Assembly (NCBI RefSeq): GCF_018682675.1
Contig: NZ_JAFMTR010000109.1
Coordinates: forward strand, 1-64,000
DNA from: Sphingopyxis soli
GTDB lineage: Bacteria > Pseudomonadota > Alphaproteobacteria > Sphingomonadales > Sphingomonadaceae
Reading direction: 5' to 3'
Length of the DNA: 64,000 nt
Positions 18,930-27,252 of this stretch are shown here, in pieces. The position numbers were made by a program, and so were the translations under genes. Numbering within the stretch: the stretch's first letter is position 1; each line of letters opens with the position of its first letter. Under the pieces are notes generated by a model. The model was not told the DNA's origin. It did no database searches and worked only from the letters and a program-made list of their open reading frames with translations.

Positions 18930-18939
18930 GGAACGTTCC
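18930..18939 (-). promoter_or_regulatory. AACGTT palindrome before the second halogenase (weak)
   Basis: GGAACGTTCC is a perfect 10-bp palindrome with the same AACGTT core as the LacI operators. It lies 2 nt from the halogenase ATG and includes its AGGAA ribosome-binding site. It may be a weak operator or chance. Confidence 0.25.
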
Positions 18940-18966
18940 TAAGCCACTCGCGGCGATCCGTCACGC

Positions 18967-18999
18967 AAAAGAGCCGCACCCCGTGGGAGGCGCGGCTCT
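18967..18999 (-). terminator. Terminator after the TonB-dependent receptor gene
   Basis: On the minus strand AGAGCCGC pairs with GCGGCTCT across a 14-nt loop, followed at once by TTTT. It is 31 nt past the receptor stop and 39 nt before the halogenase start. It therefore either separates the two transcripts or lowers expression of the downstream genes relative to the receptor. Confidence 0.75.
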
Positions 19000-19030
19000 C
19001 TCGCCAACGGGCGGACGGGGGACGCCGCGC

Positions 19031-22000
19031 CTAGAAGGTGAACCGGACCCCGGCGGCGTAGCGGGCGTAGCCCGGCGACACGAAGCTCACGTTGTTCTTG
19101 CTGCGGAGATGCCCGCGGCGTCCTTCGCCCGTCAGGTTGATCGCCTCGACGAAGCCCGTAAGGCCGGGGATGAACTCGTAGCTCGCACTGGCGTCGATCT
19201 GCCAATAATCCTCCACATAGAAGGGGTTGGGACCGGTGCCCGAGAGATATTCGTCGCGCCAGTTCCACGCCACACGGCCCTGGAGCGGCCCCTTGTCGTA
19301 GAAGAGCACGGCGTTCGCGCTGTCGCTGAGCCCGGTCAGCGCGAACTGCGGAACCGACGATGGCTGCGTATTGTCGTAGGTCGCATCGCCGTTGACGATC
19401 GTATAGTTCAGGATGACGCCGAAGCCGGTGTCCCAGAAACTGTGCTGGAGCGCGAATTCCCAGCCGTTCAGCGACGCGGTCTGGTCGCTGTTGATCGGGG
19501 TCGTGATCTCGAAATTCAGCAACGGATCGCCAGGGGCGCTGTTGATGATGTTTCCGGTCACCGTGCTCGGGAAGTTGGTGATGATATATTGGCGGATCTG
19601 CGCCACCGTCGCGTTGGCGCCGAGCGCGGCGATCGCCGCGTTCCAGCGCGGGCCGCCGACCGGGGTCGTCAGTCCGAACGCATTGGTGTCGATCCGCGTC
19701 GACGAGATGAAATTGCTGACATCCTTGTGGAAATAACCGACCGACAGATAGCTTGCCGGGGCGTAATACCATTCCGCCGACAGGTCGATATTCTTCGACT
19801 TGTACGGGATCAGGCCCGGGTTACCCTGCGCGCCGGTGCCGCCGCCGACGCGGAACAGCGTATCGATGGTGCGGCCGCCCTGCATACTGGCATAGTCGGG
19901 ACGCGTGATCGTGTGGCTGTACGACGCGCGCAGCTTCACATTCTCCATCGGCGAGACGTCGAGGTCGAACGCCGGCAGCCAATTGTCATACGAGCCCTTG
20001 AAGCGCGTGAACTGGCTGTCGCCCGAATAGACGACGTTGAACTCGTTGTCGCCGACCCAGCGCGTGTCGACCGGGACCGGAACAAGCGCCGCCGACGAAA
20101 TGTCGGTCGTCTCGTAGCGGATGCCGGCGACGAAGTGACCGGGGTTGCCAAACAGGTCGAACACCGCCGCAGCCTGCAAATAGGGCGCCAGCGTCTTCTC
20201 GGTGATACGGCGATCGGTGTTGAACTTCGCAAGGCAGGTGCCGGGCACGCCCTGCGCCCCCGTCTGCGGGCTGCTGCAGGTGCCGTAGAGTCCCTCGATC
20301 AGGTCGACCATCCGCTCGAAATCGAACTTGTAGAAGCTCTGGATCATCCCCGGCTGCGCCAGACCCGGGAATTTGTCGGGAAGGGTTTCGAGCTCGAAGA
20401 TGTCGTCGGGAATGTCCGACGCCGGACCCGCGCCGCCCCAGGTGTCGTTCTGGATCGTGCCGAATGCCGAGCGGACCTTGTTCTCGACATAGGAGACGCC
20501 GAAGTCGATGCTGTCGAGCAGACCATTGTCATGATCGTAGCGGCCGCGCAGCTGGACCTGGTTGATCTCGTCCCGGAAATAGGCGTTGCGGAAGGCGTTG
20601 CCCGTCGGGGTGATCAACGCACGGTTCAGCGGGTCGATTCCGGGATGCATGTTGTACGAGATGACCGGCAGGTCATTCTCGAAATTGACCGTCTGGTTGG
20701 CGACGCCGAACACCGCATTGCCGACCGAGATGCTCGACCCATAGTCGTTGACCGGCTTCACCGTCGCGGTCGAATGATGCGCGTCGAGCTCGAAGCTGAC
20801 GCCATCGGGACCTTCCCAGTTCACATTGAAACCAAGCGACTTGTTCTCGGCGCGCGTCTCGGTGAGCGCGCCGCTGTACGACAGATCCTTGCCGATCGCG
20901 CACTGGTTCGGCGGCGGCGGCGACGGCGCGGCGCAGCCCGGTCCCGGGGGACCGAAGCGTTCGGTGTAGAAGATCGGGCCCGCCACCGGACCATCGGTCC
21001 ACGCGCTCGACGTATCCTCATGGTTGAACCAGACGCCGACGTTGCTGTTGCGGGTCTGAACCGTGTTGCGCGAATAGGTATAGTCGATCGTCGCGGTCAG
21101 CCCGTCGGTCGGGCGGAATTGCAACACGGCCTGGCCGTTGATACGCTCGCGATCGATATCGTTGAGGTCGTAGGACGCGTTCTGCGGCACCTGATAGACG
21201 TCGGTCGCGTCGGGACGATTGGTGATGTTCGGGAAGCGCGGATCGCCCGGCTGGGCGAGCGAACCCCAGTTGTTTTCGCTGCCCAGATAGCCGTCGCGCC
21301 AGCCGACGTTCGCGGTGTTCGTGCTCGACTTGCGCTTCTGGTAGGAACCGCTGATCGCGAAACCGATGGTGTCATCGGCAAAGGTCGTGCTGAAGATGCC
21401 CGACACTTCGGGGGTGACCGAATCGCCGCTGTTGCGGGAGGAATCGACCACCGCCTTCGCCGACAGGCTGCCGTACATGCCCGGCTTGTCGAGCGGGCGC
21501 GGTGTGCGGATGTTGATCGACGAGCCGATGCCGCCCGATTCGATCGTCGCGCGGCCGCTCTTGTAGACCTCGACCCCCGAGATCGATTCCGAGGCGAGGT
21601 TGGCGAAGTCGAACGAACGCGACGAAGGCGCGCTGCCGCCGTCGCCGATGAAGGCGGTCGGCATCTGGCGCCCGTTGAGCGTCACGAGGTTGAATTCGGG
21701 TCCGAAGCCGCGAACGGTGACCAGCGAGCCTTCGCCGTTCGACCGGTCGATCGAGACACCGGTGATGCGCTGAAGCGATTCGGCGAGGTTGGTGTCGGGG
21801 AATTTGCCGATGTCTTCGGCCGAGATCGCGTCGACCACGCCCTGCGCATTGCGCTTGATATCGGCCGACGCCTCGAGGCTGGCGCGAATACCGGTGACGA
21901 CGATCTCGTCGCCCACGCTGTCGCTGCTGTCCGCCGGAGCTTCCTGCGCCATAGCTGCCTGGGCCGCGCCCATCAGCGACAGCGCCGACGTGCCGACCAA

Positions 22001-22036
22001 AAATTTGGCGAGCCAATGCTTATGCGAAGCCTGCAT
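19031..22036 (-). CDS. TonB-dependent receptor (outer-membrane carbohydrate uptake)
   Basis: 1,001 residues. The start at 22036 (MQASHKHWLAKFLVG) has GGGAGGG upstream and gives a clear signal peptide ending ...AMAQ. The TonB box region DEIVVTGIR is followed by the plug (KFPDTNLAESLQRITGVSIDR, TVRGFGPEFNLVTLNGR). The 22-strand barrel ends in YAAGVRFTF. The opening SLEASADIKRNAQGVVDAISAEDIGK is the sugar-receptor type common in Caulobacter and Sphingomonas. Two cysteine pairs in external loops (near 20225-20280 and 20885-20940) may form disulfides. Its promoter carries two LacI-type operators, and a terminator follows. The substrate is probably a glucan oligomer, judged from the GH3 and GluP genes. 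Confidence 0.95.
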   Translation of the reverse strand: MQASHKHWLAKFLVGTSALSLMGAAQAAMAQEAPADSSDSVGDEIVVTGIRASLEASADIKRNAQGVVDAISAEDIGKFPDTNLAESLQRITGVSIDRSNGEGSLVTVRGFGPEFNLVTLNGRQMPTAFIGDGGSAPSSRSFDFANLASESISGVEVYKSGRATIESGGIGSSINIRTPRPLDKPGMYGSLSAKAVVDSSRNSGDSVTPEVSGIFSTTFADDTIGFAISGSYQKRKSSTNTANVGWRDGYLGSENNWGSLAQPGDPRFPNITNRPDATDVYQVPQNASYDLNDIDRERINGQAVLQFRPTDGLTATIDYTYSRNTVQTRNSNVGVWFNHEDTSSAWTDGPVAGPIFYTERFGPPGPGCAAPSPPPPNQCAIGKDLSYSGALTETRAENKSLGFNVNWEGPDGVSFELDAHHSTATVKPVNDYGSSISVGNAVFGVANQTVNFENDLPVISYNMHPGIDPLNRALITPTGNAFRNAYFRDEINQVQLRGRYDHDNGLLDSIDFGVSYVENKVRSAFGTIQNDTWGGAGPASDIPDDIFELETLPDKFPGLAQPGMIQSFYKFDFERMVDLIEGLYGTCSSPQTGAQGVPGTCLAKFNTDRRITEKTLAPYLQAAAVFDLFGNPGHFVAGIRYETTDISSAALVPVPVDTRWVGDNEFNVVYSGDSQFTRFKGSYDNWLPAFDLDVSPMENVKLRASYSHTITRPDYASMQGGRTIDTLFRVGGGTGAQGNPGLIPYKSKNIDLSAEWYYAPASYLSVGYFHKDVSNFISSTRIDTNAFGLTTPVGGPRWNAAIAALGANATVAQIRQYIITNFPSTVTGNIINSAPGDPLLNFEITTPINSDQTASLNGWEFALQHSFWDTGFGVILNYTIVNGDATYDNTQPSSVPQFALTGLSDSANAVLFYDKGPLQGRVAWNWRDEYLSGTGPNPFYVEDYWQIDASASYEFIPGLTGFVEAINLTGEGRRGHLRSKNNVSFVSPGYARYAAGVRFTF

Positions 22037-22084
22037 CCCGTAACCCTCCCAAATGCGCCGTTCTGGTGACGGCATTCGAAAAAT

Positions 22085-22122
22085 GTGAACGTTCACCTAG
22101 ATGATAACGTTCTCTTTGTCAA
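22085..22122 (-). promoter_or_regulatory. Receptor promoter with two LacI-type operators
   Basis: On the minus strand a perfect -35 box TTGACA lies at 22122-22117. Operator 1, GAGAACGTTATC (22114-22103), lies in the spacer. Operator 2 is the perfect palindrome GTGAACGTTCAC (22096-22085). The 17-nt spaced -10 would be a poor TAGGTG. The operator centres are 18 bp apart. Repressor bound here would block RNA polymerase directly. Confidence 0.72.
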
Positions 22123-22381
22123 TGCACATGCGGGCATTTCTTCTGTTCGACACCGATCCCGACAAGAGGGTTCCGCAGCGACGCCCCGCCCGGTTTCCGG
22201 CCGGAAACAGCGGGAAATGCGATGGGCCGGAGCAGCGGGAGATACCGGCTGCTCTCGGGTGCGAAGCTCCATTGACTACGAATTCCATCCCGCCCGTGCA
22301 CCACTGCCGCCCGGCATTCGCAAGACGCGATCGCAGGGTCCATTAAGCCAATCCTTACCTTGTTCGGGCACCTGTCGCAGC
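22123..22381. other. Divergent intergenic stretch (with 22037-22122 about 345 bp)
   Basis: This is the rest of the gap between the receptor and the LapG-like gene. It has some short open frames without ribosome-binding sites or family likeness. Apart from the promoter at 22085-22122 nothing convincing is visible. Confidence 0.4.
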
Positions 22382-23530
22382 ATGATGAGCCGGCTTCTCT
22401 CATCCTGCCCGACGCTGACTCGCGCCGCAATCGCGGCGGCGGCAATGCTCGCGGCGACCGCCGCGCAAGCCGCGATCGACACCGACGTCGCGAAAACCGG
22501 CAACCGAAAACCGGTCTGGTTCGAAGCCACGGCATGCGGCGACCTCGCCAATGCCGCCATCCCGGCGTCGATCGCTCGGCCGGCCGGCGAGCCCTACCGG
22601 CAATTGAGCGCGCTCGACCGGATGCGCCTGCGCCAGGAGGGCGCCTTGCTGGAGCCCGCCGCGGCAGACCGCGCTTCGTCGACCGGCCCGACGCTGGCGA
22701 TGTCGCCGGCAAGTCCGGCCACCTGCTCCGGGCGTTCGGCCGTACCCGGTCGGCTCTCGGACTCCGCGACCTTCGAACCCGCTGCGAACGACCGGGAGTC
22801 CGAACTCGGCACGGTGGCGCTCCCGGTCGCTCATACCCGCTTCGACGCCCGCTGGGACCGCGTCCGGCGGGCGGCCCCGGCGCCGCTGATGCGCGCCGAA
22901 CTGCGCAAGGCCGGAGTGACCGCCGGGATCGACGAGCGCGATTTGCTCCAGCGTGTGAACCAGGGAGTCAATCGCAGCCTCACCTATGTCGAGGACGAGC
23001 GCAATTACGGCCAGCGTGATTTCTGGGCGACCGCCGGGGAAACGATCGCGCGCCGCCGCGGCGATTGCGAGGATTTCGCGATCCTGAAAATGCAGATGCT
23101 GCGCGCCGCCGGGATCGACGACGCCCACATGAAACTCGTCCTGCTGCGCGATCTCGCGCTGGGCGCCGACCATGCGGTGTTGCTCGTCCGGTCGAAGGAT
23201 GGCTGGTTGGCACTCGATAATATGACCGACCGTCTCTATGGCGGCCCGCAAGCCGACGAGATGCGGCCGATGCTGTCGTTCAGCGGCGCGCAGCGCTGGG
23301 TCCACGGCTATGCCGACCGCCAGCCCGCGCCAGCGCGGCTCGCTGTTCCGGGACATTCCGATGCCGCGTCGGCGCGGATAGGAAATTGGACGATGGCGAG
23401 GCTTGACCGACGGCCCGAAAAGACCGCAGCAACGCGCGACGCCGCGACCGGCTTCGTGCTGGCCAGCCTCACGGCCGCGCGGACCGTGCGCGACATGGTC
23501 GGTCGGCGGCGGCTGTTCGAAACGCGATAG
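22382..23530 (+). CDS. LapG-like periplasmic transglutaminase-type cysteine protease (BTLCP)
   Basis: 382 residues starting MMSRLLSSCPTLTRAAIAAA, a signal peptide ending ...TAAQA. The C-terminal half is the bacterial transglutaminase-like cysteine proteinase domain: Cys229 in RRGDCEDFAILKMQ, His264 in GADHAVLLV and Asp279 in LALDNMTDRLYG. Their spacing is close to that of LapG, and DCED matches the LapG calcium-binding stretch. LapG cuts the N-terminus of LapA-type adhesins to release biofilm cells. Residues 35-170 are a poorly conserved linker. A giant adhesin with a PAAG site and its exporter lie 7.4-16 kb away, so the pair probably works together. No LapD-type c-di-GMP receptor is in the window. 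Confidence 0.88.
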   Translation: MMSRLLSSCPTLTRAAIAAAAMLAATAAQAAIDTDVAKTGNRKPVWFEATACGDLANAAIPASIARPAGEPYRQLSALDRMRLRQEGALLEPAAADRASSTGPTLAMSPASPATCSGRSAVPGRLSDSATFEPAANDRESELGTVALPVAHTRFDARWDRVRRAAPAPLMRAELRKAGVTAGIDERDLLQRVNQGVNRSLTYVEDERNYGQRDFWATAGETIARRRGDCEDFAILKMQMLRAAGIDDAHMKLVLLRDLALGADHAVLLVRSKDGWLALDNMTDRLYGGPQADEMRPMLSFSGAQRWVHGYADRQPAPARLAVPGHSDAASARIGNWTMARLDRRPEKTAATRDAATGFVLASLTAARTVRDMVGRRRLFETR

Positions 23531-24057
23531 CAAGGCACGCGGCCACCCTAACGATACGGGCCGCAATATCGTGCCAGTTCGGCAGTATCGCGCGCGACGC
23601 GACTCGCCGCGTATCGACTCTGCGCGCGACTCGGGCCATGGCCTAAATGATTAAGGATTGCGCCCGAACCGATCATATTCTGGGACACTTAGCCCGCACG
23701 TCGGCGGCGGGCGTTCTATCCATAGGGGTAGCACCGCATTGCTCGGTCCCGCACCCATGCATCATTTAACATTCTGCATTTCATGTGTTAAGCAGAGCCC
23801 ACTCGCCGGAAGGGCCGGCAGGGGAGAAGGGGAGCGGGAACCGGCGCTACCTCTTTGGGGGTAGAGGGCTGAATCCCGATGGAATCCCTAAGCAAATTGT
23901 ATAACCATATTTGCAGTAAATCGATCACGAATCGAAAAAGTTAACGCGATTTAACAAAACAAACGATCCGGGTTTGATGATCGTCGGGGACATGCGGTTC
24001 GAGTGAGGTTGAAAAACAAAATGGGTTGCCTTGACTGAACTTTCAGGGAGGCGGGTG
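23531..24057 (+). promoter_or_regulatory. 527-bp regulatory stretch before the LuxR-type gene
   Basis: No gene is supported. TAGGGGTAG occurs at 23723-23731 and TTTGGGGGTAGAG at 23854-23866. The latter is embedded in an inverted repeat, CTACC...GGTAG. An AT-rich tract from 23880 to 24020 holds GCAAAT-11-ATTTGC (23892-23914), which could bind a dimeric regulator. A TTG at 24031 opens a slightly longer frame, but the ATG at 24058 has the better ribosome-binding site. Confidence 0.45.
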
Positions 24058-24798
24058 ATGTTGGAGGTGGTTCAAATTTCGCTGGTGGCGAAAAACGAAA
24101 TCGCAAGGGAGGGTTTGCGAAACATACTTTCGAGTGACAATTTTCGGATCGAAGCCTCGGTGTCGGATGTATCGGCGCTTCTCGATCCGGACGGGAATAT
24201 CGAACGCGACGACGACCATCATGTGATCGTCATCGACAGTGGAAACGCAGGTTTCGGGCTCGACGCGTGCCGCAGGCTCGCCGCGAAGCGAAGCAGGACG
24301 CGGCTGGCGCTGCTCATGGACCATTATTCCTTCGAGGACGTGGTCGAAGCGTTCCAGATCGGCGCCGACGGCGTCATCATCAAGGAAATTTCCTGCGCGC
24401 CGCTCACCGAATCGATCCGGCTGGTGGCGCTTGGCGAAAAGGTTTTCCCGTCGCAGCTGGTCAACAATCTGACGAGCTGGATTCCGACCGCGATGGCGGG
24501 CGACTGGAAGGTCAGCGCGGCGTCGGTCGGCCTTTCCGACCGCGAGATCGAGATTCTCGAAAGCATCATGGCGGGCATGGCGAACAAGGTCATCGCGCGG
24601 CAGTTCGGGATCTGCGAAGCCACGGTGAAGGTGCATGTGAAGGCGATCCTCCGCAAGCTGGGGGTCGAGAACCGCACCCAGGCCGCGACGTGGGGAGTGA
24701 AAAACGGTTTAGGTGAACCGGTGCAGCTCAATTTGCGGGAGGTACGGCCGGCGCGGGCTCTCCCCAAGCTGTCACCGGTCACGGGACGGTCGGCCTGA
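24058..24798 (+). CDS. LuxR/NarL-type response regulator with degenerate receiver
   Basis: 246 residues. The first 130 form a receiver-like domain: a possible phospho-acceptor Asp60 (HVIVIDSGNAG) and a lysine in GVIIKEIS. The usual acidic pair after beta-strand 1 is replaced (SLVAKNEIAREGL). Phosphorylation may therefore be lost. The C-terminus is a standard LuxR helix-turn-helix (LSDREIEILESIMAGMANKVIARQFGI, TVKVHVKAILRKLGV). GGGAGG precedes the ATG. It lies between the LapG-like gene and the convergent exporter operon, so control of adhesin production or release is a reasonable guess. No partner histidine kinase is nearby. Confidence 0.85.
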   Translation: MLEVVQISLVAKNEIAREGLRNILSSDNFRIEASVSDVSALLDPDGNIERDDDHHVIVIDSGNAGFGLDACRRLAAKRSRTRLALLMDHYSFEDVVEAFQIGADGVIIKEISCAPLTESIRLVALGEKVFPSQLVNNLTSWIPTAMAGDWKVSAASVGLSDREIEILESIMAGMANKVIARQFGICEATVKVHVKAILRKLGVENRTQAATWGVKNGLGEPVQLNLREVRPARALPKLSPVTGRSA

Positions 24799-24859
24799 TC
24801 GCCCCGAAAAGCCGAACGGGACGACGCGCAGCCTCCCGTAGCTTGCGACAAGCACAACA

Positions 24860-24895
24860 AAAGCGGGCTCCGGATCGAAATCCGGAGCCCGCTTT
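24860..24895. terminator. Bidirectional terminator
   Basis: AAAGCGGGCTCCGGAT-CGAA-ATCCGGAGCCCGCTTT is a perfect 16-bp stem with a tetraloop and A/T ends. It lies between the convergent LuxR-type gene and the type I secretion operon and should serve both. Confidence 0.85.
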
Positions 24896-24919
24896 CATTC
24901 CGGTCCCGACCGGCGGCGA

Positions 24920-26191
24920 TCAGCGTTCGGTAAAGGCTTCCGAGCGCGCCCGCAGGAAAGGCTTGAACAAGTAGCTGAGCACGCTCTTCTTGCCCGTGAT
25001 CACCTCGACGTCGCAGATCATGCCGGGGCTGATCGGCAGCTTGCGCTGCCCGCTCTTGAGATAAGCGACGTCGGTCTCGACGACGACGGTGAAATAGGCC
25101 TCCTTCGCGACCTCGTCATAGATGCTGTCGGCCGAGACCTGCACGACGCGGCCCGACAAGGCGCCATAGATGGCGAAGTCATAGGCCGTGACCTTCACGT
25201 TCGCGCGGTCGCCGACCTTGATGAACGCGATGTCGCGCGGCGCGACGCGCGCCTCGACGAGCAATTTGTCGCCGACGGGCACGACCTGCATGATCTTCTG
25301 CCCTGCCTGGACGAAGCCGCCGACCGTCGTGACCTGCACGTCGTTGACGATCCCGTTGACCGGCGAGCGGATTTCGCTGCGATCCCGGCGCCCGGCGGCC
25401 CCGCGCAGCGATTCCGAATTCACCGCCATCTTGGCGATCAGCTGGTTGCGTTCGTTGAGCGCCTCCTGCCGGAACTGCAGTCCCGCCTCGGACATCTGCG
25501 CGCGCGCCTCGCTGATCGCCGCCGAGGCGCGCGAGGCCGCCTGTTCGGCGGCGGCGAGCTTGCCGCGGATTTCGGTCGCCTCGCGCCGGGCGTTGAGCAA
25601 TTCGGTCTGCGGAACGATCGATTTGGCCGCGAGCGGTTCGAGCAGGTCGACCTGATTCTGCGCAAGGCCGAGGCTGGACTTCAGCGACGCGATCGTCGCC
25701 TGCGCCTCGTCATAATCGCGGCGGCGCTGCTCGACCGCGGCCGCAAGCGCGGCCTGCCGGCTCTTCAGCGCCGCAGCGCGCACCGATTGCAGGTCGGCCT
25801 CCTGGCTGCATTCGGCCTGGCTTTGCCCGGGGCCGCAAGCGGCGCCCGCGCCGCTGCCGCTCCCCTCGCGCCCCAGCCGCGCCGCGCGCGCGGCAAGCGA
25901 GCGGTTCTCGGCCTCGATCTGGCCGAGCTGCGACGAGGATTCGGTGTCGTCGAGCCGGACCAGCAACTGGCCCCGGCGCACCGGCTGACCCGGCCGGACG
26001 ACGATGTCGAGGATCGTCGCCGGTTCCGACGACTGGACGACCTGCGCCTTGCTGGAGGGGATGACGCGGCCCTGTCCGCGCGTCACCTCCTCGACCTTGG
26101 CGAAGCTCGCCCAACTCACGAAAACGAACAGCCCGACAGCCGACGCCAGGATCACCCGGCGGGTTCCCACATAGGAGCGCGCCCTGATCAC
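24920..26191 (-). CDS. HlyD-family type I secretion adaptor (LapC-like)
   Basis: 423 residues. One N-terminal membrane helix (RRVILASAVGLFVFVSWASF) anchors it in the inner membrane. ILDIVVRPGQPVRRGQLLVRLD is the lipoyl half-motif. Residues about 80-250 form a long alpha-helical hairpin, with a Gly/Ala/Cys-containing insertion (GSGSGAGAACGPGQSQAEC). The beta-barrel part (IRSPVNGIVNDVQV) follows. It bridges the ABC exporter and TolC. It is the last gene of the operon, overlapping the wall-hydrolase gene by 4 nt, and ends at the terminator at 24860-24895. Confidence 0.93.
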   Translation of the reverse strand: MIRARSYVGTRRVILASAVGLFVFVSWASFAKVEEVTRGQGRVIPSSKAQVVQSSEPATILDIVVRPGQPVRRGQLLVRLDDTESSSQLGQIEAENRSLAARAARLGREGSGSGAGAACGPGQSQAECSQEADLQSVRAAALKSRQAALAAAVEQRRRDYDEAQATIASLKSSLGLAQNQVDLLEPLAAKSIVPQTELLNARREATEIRGKLAAAEQAASRASAAISEARAQMSEAGLQFRQEALNERNQLIAKMAVNSESLRGAAGRRDRSEIRSPVNGIVNDVQVTTVGGFVQAGQKIMQVVPVGDKLLVEARVAPRDIAFIKVGDRANVKVTAYDFAIYGALSGRVVQVSADSIYDEVAKEAYFTVVVETDVAYLKSGQRKLPISPGMICDVEVITGKKSVLSYLFKPFLRARSEAFTER

Positions 26192-27252
26192 AAACCGCTC
26201 TCCTTCAATCCGATGTCATAGTCGCCGCCCTGTTGCGCCGCGATCATCCGCGACGCGCGGCTCGCTTCCTCGGGCGCCGGGATCGCGAGCTCCCAGCCCT
26301 TGGCGGTGTCGAGACGGCCGCCATTGTCGTTTTCGGCGCGCCGGTCCTGCAGCGCGGCGGTCGGGTCGCCCGCCGCCGCGAGCGTCCGCCCGTCGCCACC
26401 TGCGCCCCCGCCGTCCTTCGCCAGCGACGCGCGCGGCAGGATTGCCGGGATCGCCTCCATTCCGCTGTAGCGGCCCGAAAAGGCGCCCGGCGTGCCCCAG
26501 CGGCCCGGCCAGCGATAGAAGATATGCGCGCCGATCTGCGCGAGCTTGACCAGCTTGGGCGCCCAATAGGGCGACACATAATTGGCGTGATAATGGGTCG
26601 CATAGCCGACCGCGGGCTCGACATAGCCGTTGAGGGCGGCAAGCGCGACCTCCTCGGCTTCCTTCCACGCCTCGGCATTGGGGCGCCGCTTCAGCGAGCC
26701 GTCGCAGGTGAAGCTGAACTGGCACACCGGCCGGTTCACGCCCTGATAGACGACGCCGCACACCGATTTCGGGAAAGCGGGATGCATCATGCGATTGAGC
26801 ACGACCTGCGCGACCGCGCGCCGTCCCTTGACCGGTTCGAACCCGGCCTCGAAATAGACCGCCTGCGTCAGGCATTTGAGCGCGGTCAGCCGCGCGATCT
26901 GGTCGGCGGCCACCGGCTCGAAGGGCCGCGCCTTCACGACCGGGCCGTGGGCGAAGGGAATCGCCTCGTTGCGCGTGATCGCGGTTTCGGGCGCCTCGAC
27001 GATCATCTGCGCGGGGTCTTCGGTCAGCTTGATCAGCTCGACCATCTCGCGATCGAGCTTGGGCGGCGGCGCCGCGTCCTGCGCATGATAGTCGGCATCG
27101 CCGACGCCAAACAGATCACCGAGCTGCGCCCACAGCGCGTTCGAAGTCAGCAGCGACACGACGACGACGATCCCGACGAGCCATAACGCCGTGCGACGAT
27201 TGTCGTCGGCAGCGACGGTGCCATAGCGGCGGGGGGCGACGACTGCGCTCAT
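26188..27252 (-). CDS. SleB-type cell wall hydrolase within the secretion operon
   Basis: 354 residues. It has one membrane segment at about 20-42 (ALWLVGIVVVVSLLTSNALWAQL), so the rest is periplasmic. The hydrolase_2/SleB domain spans about 120-250: LTQAVYFEAGFEP with the likely catalytic Glu, then GRRAVAQVVLNRMMHPAFP and CQFSFTCDG. The C-terminal 100 residues look disordered. SleB-like enzymes cleave peptidoglycan glycan strands. It overlaps the ABC gene upstream and the adaptor downstream by 4 nt each, so it is co-expressed with the exporter. It probably opens the wall for the channel or the giant adhesin; that role is inferred. Confidence 0.87.
   Translation of the reverse strand: MSAVVAPRRYGTVAADDNRRTALWLVGIVVVVSLLTSNALWAQLGDLFGVGDADYHAQDAAPPPKLDREMVELIKLTEDPAQMIVEAPETAITRNEAIPFAHGPVVKARPFEPVAADQIARLTALKCLTQAVYFEAGFEPVKGRRAVAQVVLNRMMHPAFPKSVCGVVYQGVNRPVCQFSFTCDGSLKRRPNAEAWKEAEEVALAALNGYVEPAVGYATHYHANYVSPYWAPKLVKLAQIGAHIFYRWPGRWGTPGAFSGRYSGMEAIPAILPRASLAKDGGGAGGDGRTLAAAGDPTAALQDRRAENDNGGRLDTAKGWELAIPAPEEASRASRMIAAQQGGDYDIGLKESGL

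Noticed and set aside
18686-22069. 1,127-codon open frame on the plus strand
   Set aside because: It is antisense to the TonB receptor gene, which has a signal peptide, plug, barrel, operators and terminator.
22085-22381. N-terminal extension of the LapG-like protein by 99 residues
   Set aside because: It would bury the signal peptide and run over the receptor operators; the start at 22382 is natural.
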